Assembly: GCF_002794355.1 (NCBI RefSeq)
Contig: NZ_PGOI01000008.1
Span: 248,001-312,000 of the forward strand
DNA from: Pseudorhodobacter sp. MZDSW-24AT
GTDB lineage: Bacteria > Pseudomonadota > Alphaproteobacteria > Rhodobacterales > Rhodobacteraceae
Reading direction: 5' to 3'
Length of the DNA stretch: 64,000 nt
Positions 17,448 through 26,716 of the stretch are shown here, in pieces. The notes under the pieces were generated by a model that saw nothing but the letters and a program-made list of their open reading frames with translations, was not told the origin of the DNA and did not search any database. How positions within the stretch are numbered: the stretch's first letter is position 1; the number at the start of each line of letters is the position of its first letter. Made by a program: the position numbers and the translations under genes.

Positions 17448-20390
17448 TCAGCCCAGAACGGTATCGCAGCGCTTGCAAACGCCCGGATGCCTGTGGGTGC
17501 CGACATCCGGAAGGATCTGCCAGCAGCGCTGGCATTTCTGTCCTTCGGCCTGCGCAAAGACTACGGCGACACCCGGCACGTCTGGCAGGGTAAAGGCCCC
17601 CGCAGGTGCCGATCCGTGCTCGAGCGCGAGCGCCGAGGTGATGGCCACCTGCGCCAGATCCACCCGGTCGAGCGCAGCCTGCACGGCCGGCGCCTCAACA
17701 TGCACCGTGGGGGCGGCTTCCAGCGAGGAACCGATCACCTTGGCGGTGCGCTGCACCTCGAGGGCGGCGGTGACCACACGGCGCACCTGCCGGACCTGCG
17801 CCCATTTTGCGCCAAGCGCCTCGTTGCGCCAAGCCGCCGGGGTCTCGGGAATATCGGTCAGGTGAACCGAAGACTCGTCGCCCGGGAAACGCTCGAGCCA
17901 GACCTCTTCCATCGTGAACACCAGGATCGGTGCGAGCCAAGTGGTCAGGCGGTGATAGAGCAGATCCAGCACCGTGCGCGCGGCGCGGCGGGTCACGGCT
18001 TCGGGCGCGTCACAATAGAGCGTGTCCTTGATCACGTCGAAATAGAAGGCCGACAGATCGGTGGTCGCGAAGGTAAAGACCTTCTGGAACACGCCTTGGA
18101 AATCATAGGCGGCATAGCCTGCCCGCACCTCGGCATCGAGTTCCGCCAGACGGTGCAGCACCCATTGCTCCAGCTCTGGCATCTCTGCCACCGGCAGGCG
18201 CTCGGCCTCGGTGAAGCCGTGCAGCGCGCCCAGCATGTAGCGCATGGTGTTGCGCAAGCGGCGGTAGCTGTCGGCCACGCCCTTCAGAATTTCCTTCCCG
18301 ATCCGCAGGTCCACCGTGTAGTCGGACTGCGCCACCCAAAGCCGCAGGATATCGGCGCCGTATTCGTCGATCACCTGTTGCGGGGCCACGGTATTGCCCA
18401 GCGACTTGGACATCTTCATGCCCTTCTCATCCAGCGTGAAGCCATGGGTCAGCACGCCGCGATAGGGGGCGCGGCCCTTGGTGCCACAGGCTTGCAGCAT
18501 GGACGAATGGAACCAGCCACGGTGCTGATCGGTTCCTTCGAGATAAAGATCGGCGATCCCGTCCTCGGCCCCATCGGCGCGGTCGCGCAGCACGAAAGCA
18601 TGGGTGGAGCCGGAATCGAACCAGACATCCAGCACATCGAACACCTGATCATAGTCAGCCGGATCGACCAGCCCTTCCAGCATCCGCTCTTTGAAGCCCT
18701 CCACATACCAGACATCCGCGCCTTCGGCCTCGAAGGCGGCGGTGATGCGGGCATTCACTTCGGCGTTGCGCAGCAGGAAATCGGGCGCATCGGGGCGCGC
18801 GCCTTTCTTGACGAAACAGGTCAGTGGCACACCCCAGGCACGCTGACGCGACAGCACCCAATCGGGGCGCGCCGAGATCATCGAATGCAGCCGGTTGCGC
18901 CCGGTTTGCGGGGTCCAGGTCACCAGCTCGGAGATCGAGGTGAGCGCGCGCGCGCGGATCGTGTCGCCATGCGCGCCCATGCCATCCTCCAGCGGCTTGT
19001 CGATGGCGACAAACCACTGCGGGGTGTTGCGATAGATCACCGGCGCTTTCGACCGCCAGGAATGCGGGTAGCTGTGCTTGAGCTTGCCCTTGGCAAAAAG
19101 CGCCCCGGCCCCGGCCAAGGCCTTGATGTTGGACACGTTCGCCGGGCCTTCCTTGCCATCGGGCAGGATGATGTGCTGGCCTGCGAACAGCGGCAGATCG
19201 GCGCGATAGCTGCCATCGGCCTCGACGTTATAGGTCATCTTCAGGCCGAACTTGACGCCCATCTGGTAGTCGTCATCGCCATGGCTGGGCGCGGTATGCA
19301 CAAAGCCGGTGCCCGCGTCATCGGTGACATGCTCGCCCGGCAGCATCGGCACATCGTAATCCCACTCGCCCGCACCGCCTTCGATGCCGCGATAGGGGTG
19401 GGCGCAGATCAGTGCCGCCAGATCATCGGCCGACACGTCGCACAACCGGCGCAGCATATCAGGCCCTGCCAGCTTGGCTTGGGCAAACACCGCCTCAGCC
19501 AGCTTGTCGGCCAAGATCACGCGCTGACCGATGGTCGCGGTGCTTTCGGCAGGGCGACCGATCACCTCATAAAGGCCATAGCCGATGCCGGGGCCAAAGC
19601 TGATCGCGCGGTTCTGCGGGATGGTCCAAGGCGTGGTGGTCCAGATCACCACATCGGTCGGCGTCTTGGTGAACAGCGCATCGCCTGCGACCACCCGGAA
19701 GCGCACCCAGACCTGATGGCTGGTATGGTCATGATATTCCACCTCGGCCTCGGCCAAAGCGGTTTTCTCCACCGGCGACCACATCACGGGTTTCGACCCC
19801 TGATAGAGCGCGCCGTTCATCACGAACTTCATGAACTCATCCGCGATCACCGCCTCGGCGTGGTAATCCATGGTGAGATAAGGCTTGTCCCATTTGCCGG
19901 TGATGCCAAGGCGCTTGAACTCGGCGCGCTGTACGTCGATCCAGCCTTCGGCGAACTTGCGGCATTCCTGACGGAAATCGACGATGTTCACCTCGTCCTT
20001 GTCCAAGCCCTTGGCGCGGTATTGTTCTTCGATCTTCCACTCGATCGGCAGACCATGACAATCCCAGCCCGGCACATAGCGGGCATCCTTGCCCATCATC
20101 TGCTGGCTGCGCACCACCATATCCTTCAGCACCTTGTTCAGCGCGTGCCCGATGTGCAGGTGCCCGTTCGCATAAGGAGGGCCATCATGCAGCACGAACG
20201 GCGCGCGCGCGCGGCCCGTCTCGCGCAGGCGGTCATAGACTCCCAGCCGCTCCCAGCGGGCCAGCCAGTCCGGCTCACGCGCAGGCAGTCCGGCGCGCAT
20301 CGCAAAGCTCGTTTCCGGCAGGAACACCGTATCGCGGTAATCGGGCGCGGTGGTGTCAGGGGCAGAAGTATTGGTGGTGTCGGCGCACAT
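17448..20390 (-). CDS. ileS: Isoleucyl-tRNA synthetase
   Basis: A 980-aa class I synthetase. HIGH is in HLHIGHALN, and MKMSKSLGN is the KMSKS loop. WDCHGLPIEWK and the CP1 editing insert (WTTTPWTIPQN) lie between. A C-terminal zinc region CQRCWQILPDVG...CKRC is present. The ATG at 20390 (MCADTTNTSAPD) has AAGGAA seven bases upstream; the frame is open 14 codons further. I see no T-box leader; the 290 bases upstream, shared divergently with the DUF2237 gene, show no obvious structure. Confidence 0.96.
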   Translation of the reverse strand: MCADTTNTSAPDTTAPDYRDTVFLPETSFAMRAGLPAREPDWLARWERLGVYDRLRETGRARAPFVLHDGPPYANGHLHIGHALNKVLKDMVVRSQQMMGKDARYVPGWDCHGLPIEWKIEEQYRAKGLDKDEVNIVDFRQECRKFAEGWIDVQRAEFKRLGITGKWDKPYLTMDYHAEAVIADEFMKFVMNGALYQGSKPVMWSPVEKTALAEAEVEYHDHTSHQVWVRFRVVAGDALFTKTPTDVVIWTTTPWTIPQNRAISFGPGIGYGLYEVIGRPAESTATIGQRVILADKLAEAVFAQAKLAGPDMLRRLCDVSADDLAALICAHPYRGIEGGAGEWDYDVPMLPGEHVTDDAGTGFVHTAPSHGDDDYQMGVKFGLKMTYNVEADGSYRADLPLFAGQHIILPDGKEGPANVSNIKALAGAGALFAKGKLKHSYPHSWRSKAPVIYRNTPQWFVAIDKPLEDGMGAHGDTIRARALTSISELVTWTPQTGRNRLHSMISARPDWVLSRQRAWGVPLTCFVKKGARPDAPDFLLRNAEVNARITAAFEAEGADVWYVEGFKERMLEGLVDPADYDQVFDVLDVWFDSGSTHAFVLRDRADGAEDGIADLYLEGTDQHRGWFHSSMLQACGTKGRAPYRGVLTHGFTLDEKGMKMSKSLGNTVAPQQVIDEYGADILRLWVAQSDYTVDLRIGKEILKGVADSYRRLRNTMRYMLGALHGFTEAERLPVAEMPELEQWVLHRLAELDAEVRAGYAAYDFQGVFQKVFTFATTDLSAFYFDVIKDTLYCDAPEAVTRRAARTVLDLLYHRLTTWLAPILVFTMEEVWLERFPGDESSVHLTDIPETPAAWRNEALGAKWAQVRQVRRVVTAALEVQRTAKVIGSSLEAAPTVHVEAPAVQAALDRVDLAQVAITSALALEHGSAPAGAFTLPDVPGVAVVFAQAEGQKCQRCWQILPDVGTHRHPGVCKRCDTVLG

Positions 20391-20680
20391 CGGCGAATTC
20401 CTTGGAAGGGGGTATGGAGTCAGCGGCCCCATCGGGCCGCGCGCAAGGCAGAACGCATCCCGGACGCTTCAACGAAACCGTCAAAACGCCGGGCGACTAA
20501 TTCGCGCTATGATCCGGGTCATCCACATGAGGCGCCTTATACGCGGCAGAATGTCGGTGGTCCAGATCACCCTGCGCAGTTGTGCTCCATCCAAGGTCAA
20601 CGCCGGGCCGCCCAAGACCAAAGCGCCACTGGACCCTGCGCCGCGCGCGGCCTATCCTTGGCCCAAGCAAGGGGACGCGC

Positions 20681-21058
20681 ATGAAAGAACCATCCGTAAA
20701 TGTGCTGGGCGGCAGGTTGGAGCCGTGCTCGACCGATCCCGTCACCGGATTTTTCCGCAACGGCTGCTGCGACACCGGCCCGATGGACCGGGGGCTGCAC
20801 ACGGTGTGCGCGGTGATGACGGCCGAGTTCCTCGCGTTTTCCAAATACCTCGGCAATGATCTCTCCACGCCGCGCCCCGAATATGGCTTTGCGGGGCTCA
20901 AGCCCGGGGATCGCTGGTGCCTTTGCGCGGGCCGCTTTTTGCAGGCGCATGAAGAAGGTGCCGCGCCTCAGGTTCATCTGAACGCCACCCATCAGATCAC
21001 CCTTCAGGTGGTCCCGCTGGAGGTGCTTGCCCAATACGCGGCCCCCGCGCCGCGCTGA
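20681..21058 (+). CDS. DUF2237 family protein
   Basis: A 125-aa small protein with the DUF2237 pattern: NVLGGRLEPCSTDPVTGFFRNGCC, read here in parts NVLGGRLEPCSTDP and GFFRNGCC, then DTGPMDRGLHTVCAVMTAEFL and KPGDRWCLCAGRF. Five conserved Cys suggest metal binding, but that is inference. ATG at 20681 with AAGGGGA upstream. The function of the family is unknown. A truncated haemoglobin gene follows 16 bases later on the same strand. Confidence 0.85.
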   Translation: MKEPSVNVLGGRLEPCSTDPVTGFFRNGCCDTGPMDRGLHTVCAVMTAEFLAFSKYLGNDLSTPRPEYGFAGLKPGDRWCLCAGRFLQAHEEGAAPQVHLNATHQITLQVVPLEVLAQYAAPAPR

Positions 21059-21074
21059 TCCGCACCAGCGCCGC

Positions 21075-21473
21075 ATGATCCCGCCCCGCTTTCCGATCAC
21101 CGCCGATCAGATCAACGCCACGCTGGCCGAGTTTTACGCCTGCGTGCGCGCCCATCCCGGCCTTGGCCCTGTCTTTGCCCGCCATGTCACCGACTGGCCC
21201 GCGCATGAAGAAAAGATCGCCCGCTTCTGGCGCAACGCGATCTTGTTCGAGCGCAGCTATGACGGCAACCCCATGGCCGTGCATATGGCGGCAGGCGATG
21301 TGCGGGCGCCGATGTTCGGCGTGTGGCTGGGCCTCTTCGATTCGGTCCTGCGCCGCACCCTGCCCGAGCAGACCGCCGCCGCTTGGTCGGCGCTTGCGCA
21401 TCGCATCGGGCGCGGGATGCACATCGCCATTCAGGATCGTGACACGCCCACAGGCCCGCCCCGGCTTGGCTAG
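21075..21473 (+). CDS. Group III truncated haemoglobin
   Basis: A 132-aa globin. The probable proximal haem ligand is H70 in GNPMAVHMAAG; H44 in WPAHEEKIARFW occupies the E7 region. The F-Y pair near residue 20 (LAEFYACVRAHPGLGPVF) is typical of the group III class. These globins bind O2 or NO in microaerobic or stress conditions. It is encoded 16 bases after the DUF2237 gene, likely one transcript, and its stop overlaps the stop of the opposing LuxR-type gene. Confidence 0.88.
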   Translation: MIPPRFPITADQINATLAEFYACVRAHPGLGPVFARHVTDWPAHEEKIARFWRNAILFERSYDGNPMAVHMAAGDVRAPMFGVWLGLFDSVLRRTLPEQTAAAWSALAHRIGRGMHIAIQDRDTPTGPPRLG

Positions 21474-21991
21474 GCCGCGTCCGGGGCTTTGGCCGCCTGC
21501 CGCACCGCGCCATCGTCCCGCATCAGATCCTCGATGAACAGGCTCAGCAACTGCGGCCGCCCCGTCACCCCGGCCTTGCGGTAGATCGCATTGGTCTGCG
21601 CCTTGATCGTGCCTTCACTGGTGCCGCGCAAACCTGCGATCTCGGCCGTGCTCATGCCCTTGATCGAGAACAACGCCACATCGCGCTCTGCGGGGGTCAG
21701 GCCCCAATCGTCAAACCGTTCGGAAAGTAGGTCCATGAACGCGCCGGAAGCCCGCCGCAGCCGCGCCTCGGCCCGCGCCCGGTCGCGGAAACTGCGCCGC
21801 AGCACCAGTGCGCCCAAGATCAGGCCCAAGATCAGCCCCAAGGCCGCGCCGATCTCCAGCAATTCGCGCAATTCCCACGCCAGCGGCGTGCTGCGCAGCC
21901 CCAAAAGCGAAGACAGGATGTCCGAGACAAAGAAAAACGCGCACAGGGCCTGCACCACGAACAGCGCAAGGATCGCAACCCGCCGCATCAC
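21470..21991 (-). CDS. Membrane-anchored LuxR-type (GerE) HTH protein
   Basis: A 173-aa protein with two hydrophobic helices (residues about 5-30 and 44-66), a short charged linker (RRSFRDRARAEARLRR), and a C-terminal LuxR-type helix-turn-helix: WGLTPAERDVALFSIKGMSTAEIAGLRGTSEGTIKAQTNAIYRKAGV, here noted as LTPAERDVALFSIKGMS and GTSEGTIKAQTNAIYRKAGV. There is no receiver domain. It sits 21 bases after the first PepSY gene, on the same strand, so it may sense or control those exported proteins. Confidence 0.85.
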   Translation of the reverse strand: MMRRVAILALFVVQALCAFFFVSDILSSLLGLRSTPLAWELRELLEIGAALGLILGLILGALVLRRSFRDRARAEARLRRASGAFMDLLSERFDDWGLTPAERDVALFSIKGMSTAEIAGLRGTSEGTIKAQTNAIYRKAGVTGRPQLLSLFIEDLMRDDGAVRQAAKAPDAA

Positions 21992-22012
21992 CCGCGCTCC
22001 TCAGCGGCAGGA

Positions 22013-22447
22013 TCAATCGTCATCATCCGACCCACCGCCCTTGCCGCTGTTGTCCTCGCCGTCGCTCCCGCCAGAGCTGTCGTCGTCGTCCTCGTCTTCC
22101 TCTTCGTCCTCGTCATCGTCTCCGCCGCGCCCCCGGCCCCGGCCCCGACCGCTGTCATCCGCCTCGGCGTCACGGATCAGCCCGCCACTGCGGCCGCCGC
22201 CCGAGGCAGGGATCCACAGATCGCGCAAAATCTCGCCCGTGCGCGGGTTCAGGATGATCTCGCGCCGTCCGGTTCCGCTGTCGGCCAGTATGCGGGTGCG
22301 ACCCAACAGGGTGCGCTCCACCTGAATCGCGCCAAAGCCCTGATCCTGCAACTGTTCCAGCACATGTTCGGTAAAGTCTTTCGCAAAGGCAGGATGCCCC
22401 ATCAAGGCCACCGCCAAAACAAGCCCCAAAAGGCTGCGACGCTGCAT
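22013..22447 (-). CDS. Exported PepSY-like protein with acidic tail (A)
   Basis: A 144-aa protein with a signal peptide (MQRRSLLGLVLAVALMGHPAFA). A PepSY-like domain follows at about residues 24-78 (HVLEQLQDQGFGAIQVERTLLGR, read in part as EQLQDQGFGAIQVE, and REIILNPRTGEILRD). The tail from about residue 80 is low-complexity: Gly/Arg-rich, then Asp/Glu/Ser/Gly-rich (DDDEDEEEDEDDDD). The ATG at 22447 is chosen because the signal peptide starts there. It is homologous in layout to the neighbour at 22556. Confidence 0.75.
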   Translation of the reverse strand: MQRRSLLGLVLAVALMGHPAFAKDFTEHVLEQLQDQGFGAIQVERTLLGRTRILADSGTGRREIILNPRTGEILRDLWIPASGGGRSGGLIRDAEADDSGRGRGRGRGGDDDEDEEEDEDDDDSSGGSDGEDNSGKGGGSDDDD

Positions 22448-22509
22448 AACTTCCTTTCCGGCCAGCACAGGCGCGGCTTCGTTGCGCAAAGGCACTATCC
22501 TACAAGGCG

Positions 22510-22534
22510 GATGCCCCGGCAAGAGCGGGGCATC
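22510..22534 (-). terminator. Hairpin between the two PepSY genes
   Basis: GATGCCCC and GGGGCATC form a perfect 8-bp stem with a 9-base loop, 21 bases after the stop of PepSY gene B. There is no T run, so it may be an attenuator or an mRNA-stabilising hairpin rather than a full terminator. Confidence 0.45.
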
Positions 22535-22555
22535 CCTTCCGCATGGCGCGCGCGG

Positions 22556-22690
22556 TCAATCCTCCCCGTCGCGGTCATCATCATCATCGTCACGGTCATC
22601 GTCATCATCGTCACGGTCATCATCGTCACCGTCATCATCATCGTCACGGTCATCATCGTCACGGTCATCGTCGTCCCGGTCGCCACCGCG
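22556..22690. repeat. Low-complexity GTC/ATC repeat encoding the Asp-rich tail
   Basis: Imperfect tandem runs of ATC and GTC codon complements broken by CGG (Arg on the minus strand) about every 15-21 bases. It is prone to slippage, so copy number may vary between strains. It also gives a long Ser/Arg frame on the plus strand that is not a gene. Confidence 0.8.
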
Positions 22691-23062
22691 GTCATCTCCC
22701 GGCGCGTCATCGCTGCCCCGGCCCCGGCGCCCGTTGTCATCGTCATCCTCCGAAGCGGAACCGCCCCGCACGAAATCACGGTTGCGGTCGCGGATGCTCA
22801 CGCCGGGCGTGGTGGTCTCCCCCGGCCGCACCGTCTCTTGCTCGCGCTTGAGCACCGCGCCAGTAGCGCGGTCCAGCACCAGTTCCAGTTTTTCGGTGCC
22901 ACGGATCGCCTCTACCTTCATCTGCGACAGGCCCCGCTTCACTTCGACGCGCGAATAGCCCGCCGCCTGCAAATCCGCGATCGCCTGTTCGGCGGTCAGG
23001 GCAAAGCCCGTCCCCGCTGGCAGCATCAACCCCAGCACCAGCACACCAACCTTCAGTGTCAT
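22556..23062 (-). CDS. Exported PepSY protein with Asp/Arg repeat tail (B)
   Basis: A 168-aa protein. Signal peptide MTLKVGVLVLGLMLPAGTGFA, then a PepSY domain (residues about 22-80: EQAIADLQAAGYSRVEVKRG, LELVLDRATGAVLKRE). The last 45 or so residues are blocks of four to six Asp separated by single Arg (DDDDRDDDDRDDDD and so on). Such tails may bind divalent cations, but this is inference. The Asp repeats correspond to a trinucleotide-like GTC/ATC DNA repeat (22556-22690) that is likely length-variable. Confidence 0.78.
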   Translation of the reverse strand: MTLKVGVLVLGLMLPAGTGFALTAEQAIADLQAAGYSRVEVKRGLSQMKVEAIRGTEKLELVLDRATGAVLKREQETVRPGETTTPGVSIRDRNRDFVRGGSASEDDDDNGRRGRGSDDAPGDDRGGDRDDDDRDDDDRDDDDDGDDDDRDDDDDDRDDDDDDRDGED

Positions 23063-23240
23063 GATCTTTCTCCGAATGCGGCCCGTCCCAAGGTCGCCCT
23101 TGATCCGGCCTTCATCGCTCCCATCGGCGACAGGCTCAGCAAAACGCAGGCCGCGGCCCGCTGCCATGCACCGGCGGTTTAATCCGGCCCGCCTCGGCCT
23201 CTGGTTTGCGCGCCTAAACCAAGGTTTATGGCCCTTGCGC

Positions 23241-23269
23241 AAAGAAAACCCCCGCCAGCAGGACGCGGG
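23241..23269 (-). terminator. Probable terminator of trpB
   Basis: Read on the minus strand: CCCGC, a 9-base loop, GCGGG, then GGTTTTCTTT. It lies 33 bases past the trpB stop. Short stem but a good T-rich tail. Confidence 0.5.
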
Positions 23270-23301
23270 CGCGGGCAAAGGCCATCCGGCAGAGCGAAAG
23301 C

Positions 23302-24534
23302 TCAGACCTTCATGTCAAATCCCAGATGCTTGGCCACCGTGAAGATGTCCTTGTCGCCACGGCCACACATGTTCATCACGATGATATGGTCTTTCGGCAA
23401 GGTCGGCGCGATCTTCATCACATGGGCAAGCGCATGGCTCGGCTCCAGCGCAGGGATGATTCCCTCCAGCTTGCACGACAGTTGAAACGCCTCCAGCGCC
23501 TCGGCATCGGTGATGCTCACATATTCCGCGCGGCCCACGTCATGCAGCCAAGCGTGTTCCGGCCCGATCCCCGGATAATCAAGCCCCGCGCTGATGCTGA
23601 AGCCTTCCAGAATCTGCCCGTCCTCGTCCTGAAGCAGATAGGTGCGGTTGCCATGCAGCACGCCCGGACGACCGCCGGTCAGGCTGGCGCAATGCTGCAT
23701 CCGGTCATCCACACCCTTGCCGCCTGCTTCAACGCCGATGATCTTCACCGAAGGATCGTCAAGGAAGGGATGGAACAGCCCCATTGCATTCGACCCGCCG
23801 CCAATCGCCGCGATGATGGTGTCGGGCAGCCGCCCTTCGCCTTCCTGCTCGGCCAGCTGCCAGCGCACTTCCTTGCCGATGATCGACTGGAAATCGCGCA
23901 CCATCGCCGGATAGGGCGCAGGCCCGGCCACCGTGCCGATGCAATAAAAGGTGTCGCGCACATTCGTCACCCAGTCGCGCAGCGCATCGTTCATCGCATC
24001 CTTCAGCGTGCCGCGCCCCGATGTCACCGGCACCACCTCGGCCCCCAAAAGCCGCATGCGGAACACGTTCGGCGCTTGGCGCTCCACATCATGCGCGCCC
24101 ATATAGACCACGCATTTCAGCCCGAACTTGGCGCAGACAGTCGCGGTGGCCACCCCATGCTGCCCGGCCCCGGTCTCGGCGATGATCCGCGTCTTGCCCA
24201 TGCGCCGCGCCAGAATGATCTGCCCCAGCACATTGTTGATCTTATGCGCGCCCGTGTGGTTCAGCTCGTCGCGCTTCAGATAGATCTTGGCCCCGCCCAG
24301 ATGCTGGGTCAGCCGCTCGGCATAATACAAGGGCGACGGGCGCCCCACATAATGCTTCCACAGATCATCCATCTCGGCCCAGAACGCCGGGTCGGTCTTG
24401 GCGAACTCATAGCGCTCTTCCAGCTCAAGGATCAGCGGCATCAGCGTTTCCGAGACAAAGCGCCCGCCAAAGATGCCAAAACGCCCGGCCTCATCTGGCC
24501 CGGTCATAAAGCTGTTGATTCCGTCCTCGGCCAT
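23302..24534 (-). CDS. trpB: Tryptophan synthase beta chain
   Basis: A 410-aa PLP enzyme that joins indole and serine. The PLP lysine is in [13 protein letters not shown], and the phosphate-binding loop is [20 protein letters not shown] is the classic TrpB1 motif. The ATG at 24534 gives [17 protein letters not shown]; 14 extra codons upstream are not conserved-looking. The usual partner trpF lies 1.05 kb away on the same strand, but a plus-strand DUF4394 gene sits between them. trpA is not in the window. Confidence 0.96.
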   Translation of the reverse strand: MAEDGINSFMTGPDEAGRFGIFGGRFVSETLMPLILELEERYEFAKTDPAFWAEMDDLWKHYVGRPSPLYYAERLTQHLGGAKIYLKRDELNHTGAHKINNVLGQIILARRMGKTRIIAETGAGQHGVATATVCAKFGLKCVVYMGAHDVERQAPNVFRMRLLGAEVVPVTSGRGTLKDAMNDALRDWVTNVRDTFYCIGTVAGPAPYPAMVRDFQSIIGKEVRWQLAEQEGEGRLPDTIIAAIGGGSNAMGLFHPFLDDPSVKIIGVEAGGKGVDDRMQHCASLTGGRPGVLHGNRTYLLQDEDGQILEGFSISAGLDYPGIGPEHAWLHDVGRAEYVSITDAEALEAFQLSCKLEGIIPALEPSHALAHVMKIAPTLPKDHIIVMNMCGRGDKDIFTVAKHLGFDMKV

Positions 24535-24715
24535 GGTCCGCCTCCTGATATGTCTGCGATTACCTAGCGCGCCCATGCCACGCGGTAAAGCCGCGCCACA
24601 GCTTCGTCATAACGGTTTCGTTATCACCCGGGCTGAAACTCGAGGTGGCTGGCAAACGTATCCATTGCGCATCGGCCGCTAAGGCCATGATTTTTGTATA
24701 AGATGGAGTGACACC

Positions 24716-25495
24716 ATGACGCGTATTCTTGCAACTCTTCTCGCCACAGCCGCATTCACCGCGCCCGCTTTCGCGCAAACCGCTCTGGGCCTTGCTGGCG
24801 ACAAGACGCTGGTGATGATCGACCCCGCCACCGCTGCCGTGACCGGCACTGTCGAGGTGCAAGGCGTCAACAAGCTGCACGGGATCGATTATCGTCCCGG
24901 CACCATGACCGTCATCGGTGTCACCGATGAACAGGCCATCGTCACCATCGATCCGATGACCGGCGAAACCACGCCGCTGTCCACCATGAACACCAAGATG
25001 GAAATCGCCGATGGCGCTCCGGTCATCGTCGACGTGAATCCGGCGGCAGATCGGCTGCGCTTCATGTCGGGCACCACCAACCACCGCATCAACATGGACA
25101 CCGGCGAAGTCACGGTGGACGGCGACCTTGCGTGGGAGGCCGGTGATGCGAATGCCAATGCAGGCCTGATGGTCGGCGCGACCGCCTATAGCAACAGCTT
25201 CGGCAAACCCGAAAACACCGCGATGTATAACATCGACACTGGGCTTTCGGGCCTGCTGCAACAGACCGCCCCGAACGATGGCACCAATGCCAGCATCGGC
25301 ATGCTGGGCGCCACGGTCGAAGGCCCGGTCGCCTTCGACATCGCCACCACCGAAGACGGCACCAACACGGCATGGCTGGTCGCCAATGGCGCCCTGCACA
25401 CAGTGGACCTCGCCACCGGCGCCGTGACCCAGTCGTGGGACATCACCGGCACCGAAGAGGTGCTGCGCGACCTGACGATCCTGCCCGCTATGTAA
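24716..25495 (+). CDS. Exported DUF4394 family protein
   Basis: A 259-aa protein with a signal peptide (MTRILATLLATAAFTAPAFAQ). The mature part is a beta-propeller-like repeat with DUF4394 features (TLVMIDPATAAVTGTVEV, LHGIDYRPGTMTVIGVTD, VDVNPAADRLRFMSGT). GGAG seven bases before the ATG. It is on the opposite strand to the flanking trpF and trpB and is closed by a strong terminator. The role is unknown; many such proteins are periplasmic or extracellular. Confidence 0.85.
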   Translation: MTRILATLLATAAFTAPAFAQTALGLAGDKTLVMIDPATAAVTGTVEVQGVNKLHGIDYRPGTMTVIGVTDEQAIVTIDPMTGETTPLSTMNTKMEIADGAPVIVDVNPAADRLRFMSGTTNHRINMDTGEVTVDGDLAWEAGDANANAGLMVGATAYSNSFGKPENTAMYNIDTGLSGLLQQTAPNDGTNASIGMLGATVEGPVAFDIATTEDGTNTAWLVANGALHTVDLATGAVTQSWDITGTEEVLRDLTILPAM

Positions 25496-25522
25496 GCCCC
25501 CCGGGTCGGCATCGCTTCAGTG

Positions 25523-25550
25523 AGAAAGGGGGGCGCAAGCCCCCCTTTCT
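25523..25550. terminator. Bidirectional terminator between the DUF4394 gene and trpF
   Basis: A 12-bp perfect inverted repeat, AGAAAGGGGGGC against GCCCCCCTTTCT, with a GCAA-like loop. It serves two convergent genes, with A-rich and T-rich flanks on each side. Confidence 0.8.
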
Positions 25551-25588
25551 TGTTGCTGCGGCACCCGCTGGTGCCAAGCCCCACAGGT

Positions 25589-26251
25589 TCAGCGCAAAAT
25601 GGGCACGGCTGGCGCGCGTGTCGCCGCCACAAAGGCCGCGATCTTCGCCGCATCCTTCACCCCCGGCGACAGCTCCACCCCCGAGGACACGTCAACCTGA
25701 CGCGCATTCGTCAGCCGGATGGCCTCCGCCACATTCCCGGCGGTCAGCCCGCCTGCCAACATCCACGGCCGCAACCAGCGCCGCTGCGCCACCAGCCGCC
25801 AGTCGAACGACAGGCCATTGCCTCCGGGCAGAGCGGCCGTCTTCGGGGGTTTGGCATCCACCAGAATCTGATCCGCCGCCAAAGAATATTCCAGCACCGC
25901 CGCAAGATCGCCCTCATCCGCCACGCCGACCGCCTTCATCACCGGCAAGCCATAGCGCGCGCGCACCTCGGCCACACGCTCGGGCGACTCGTGCCCATGT
26001 AATTGCAGCATATCCAAAGGCATCGCCTCGATGATCGCGTCCAGCGCCGCATCATCGGCATCCACCACCAGCGCCACCTTGGCCAAGCCCACCGGGGCCG
26101 CCAAGGCCAGCGCGCGCGCCTGCGCAAGGGTCACATGGCGCGGGCTTTTGGGAAAGAACACAAAGCCCGCATAGGCCGCCCCTGCCGCCGCCACGGCAGC
26201 CACATCCGCCACGGTCCGCAGACCGCAGATCTTGACCCTGATCTCTGCCAT
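25589..26251 (-). CDS. trpF: Phosphoribosylanthranilate isomerase
   Basis: A 220-aa TIM-barrel enzyme of tryptophan synthesis. The catalytic Cys is in VKICGLRT at the N-terminus, and the acid in the DAKPPK segment (ILVDAKPP). [12 protein letters not shown] and [15 protein letters not shown] (phosphate binding) are typical. It follows lapA and ihfB on the same strand with five bases to lapA, the common ihfB-lapA-trpF order of this order of bacteria. Confidence 0.95.
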   Translation of the reverse strand: MAEIRVKICGLRTVADVAAVAAAGAAYAGFVFFPKSPRHVTLAQARALALAAPVGLAKVALVVDADDAALDAIIEAMPLDMLQLHGHESPERVAEVRARYGLPVMKAVGVADEGDLAAVLEYSLAADQILVDAKPPKTAALPGGNGLSFDWRLVAQRRWLRPWMLAGGLTAGNVAEAIRLTNARQVDVSSGVELSPGVKDAAKIAAFVAATRAPAVPILR

Positions 26252-26256
26252 GCCCG

Positions 26257-26616
26257 TCAGCCCGCCTTGCGCTGATCCAGCAAGGCCAGCACATCATCCT
26301 GCGCTTCGGGCTTGGTGTCGCGCATCACGGCCAATTCCCGCTCCAGCTTGGAAACCTCACGCGCCTTGGTGGACGCATAAGCACGGTGCTTGTGCTCGCG
26401 GAACCATTCCCAGACGAAACCGATCAACACCCCGGCCAGAATGCTGGCAAAGATCACCACGTAAAGCGGCAGATCCACCTGCCAGCCAAAGCCCGAAAAC
26501 GTCGCCAGATCGTCCGGCAAGGCCCGCAGCGTCACCACGCCCCGGTTGGCCAAGGCCAAGGTCAACAGGCTGATGGCCAGCACAGCCAAAAGCACATAGC
26601 GCAGATAACGGATCAT
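26257..26616 (-). CDS. LapA/DUF1049 membrane protein
   Basis: A 119-aa inner-membrane protein with two helices (residues about 5-23 and 47-68, [23 protein letters not shown] split by charged turns) and a C-terminal coiled-coil-like segment ([13 protein letters not shown]). This is the LapA layout, thought to take part in lipopolysaccharide assembly in other proteobacteria. ATG at 26616 with GGGAG eight bases upstream; a TTG lies one codon earlier. It lies between ihfB and trpF. Confidence 0.82.
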   Translation of the reverse strand: MIRYLRYVLLAVLAISLLTLALANRGVVTLRALPDDLATFSGFGWQVDLPLYVVIFASILAGVLIGFVWEWFREHKHRAYASTKAREVSKLERELAVMRDTKPEAQDDVLALLDQRKAG

Positions 26617-26716
26617 CAAACCACTCCCGGAAACTCAGTCCCGAATATCGGCGCTGGAGGCGTCAGGTGCAAGTCCTGTCGGCCCCTGCCCTGCCCAAGC
26701 CTTCCGCTTTGGCCCT

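Noticed and set aside
20391-20680. A T-box or other leader regulating ileS
   Set aside because: No T-box sequence, specifier stem or terminator could be found.
17487-20684. A 1065-codon open frame on the plus strand across ileS
   Set aside because: It is antisense to ileS and its His/Arg/Gly-rich composition is that of a GC-rich shadow frame; ileS has all its motifs.
22364-23182. Ser/Arg-rich or Val/Ile-rich frames opposite the PepSY genes
   Set aside because: They arise from the GTC/ATC repeat; the minus-strand frames have signal peptides and PepSY domains.
24661-24715. TATAAG/TAAGA box before the DUF4394 gene as a promoter
   Set aside because: No -35 element of any type at fitting distance, and the start would fall almost on the Shine-Dalgarno.
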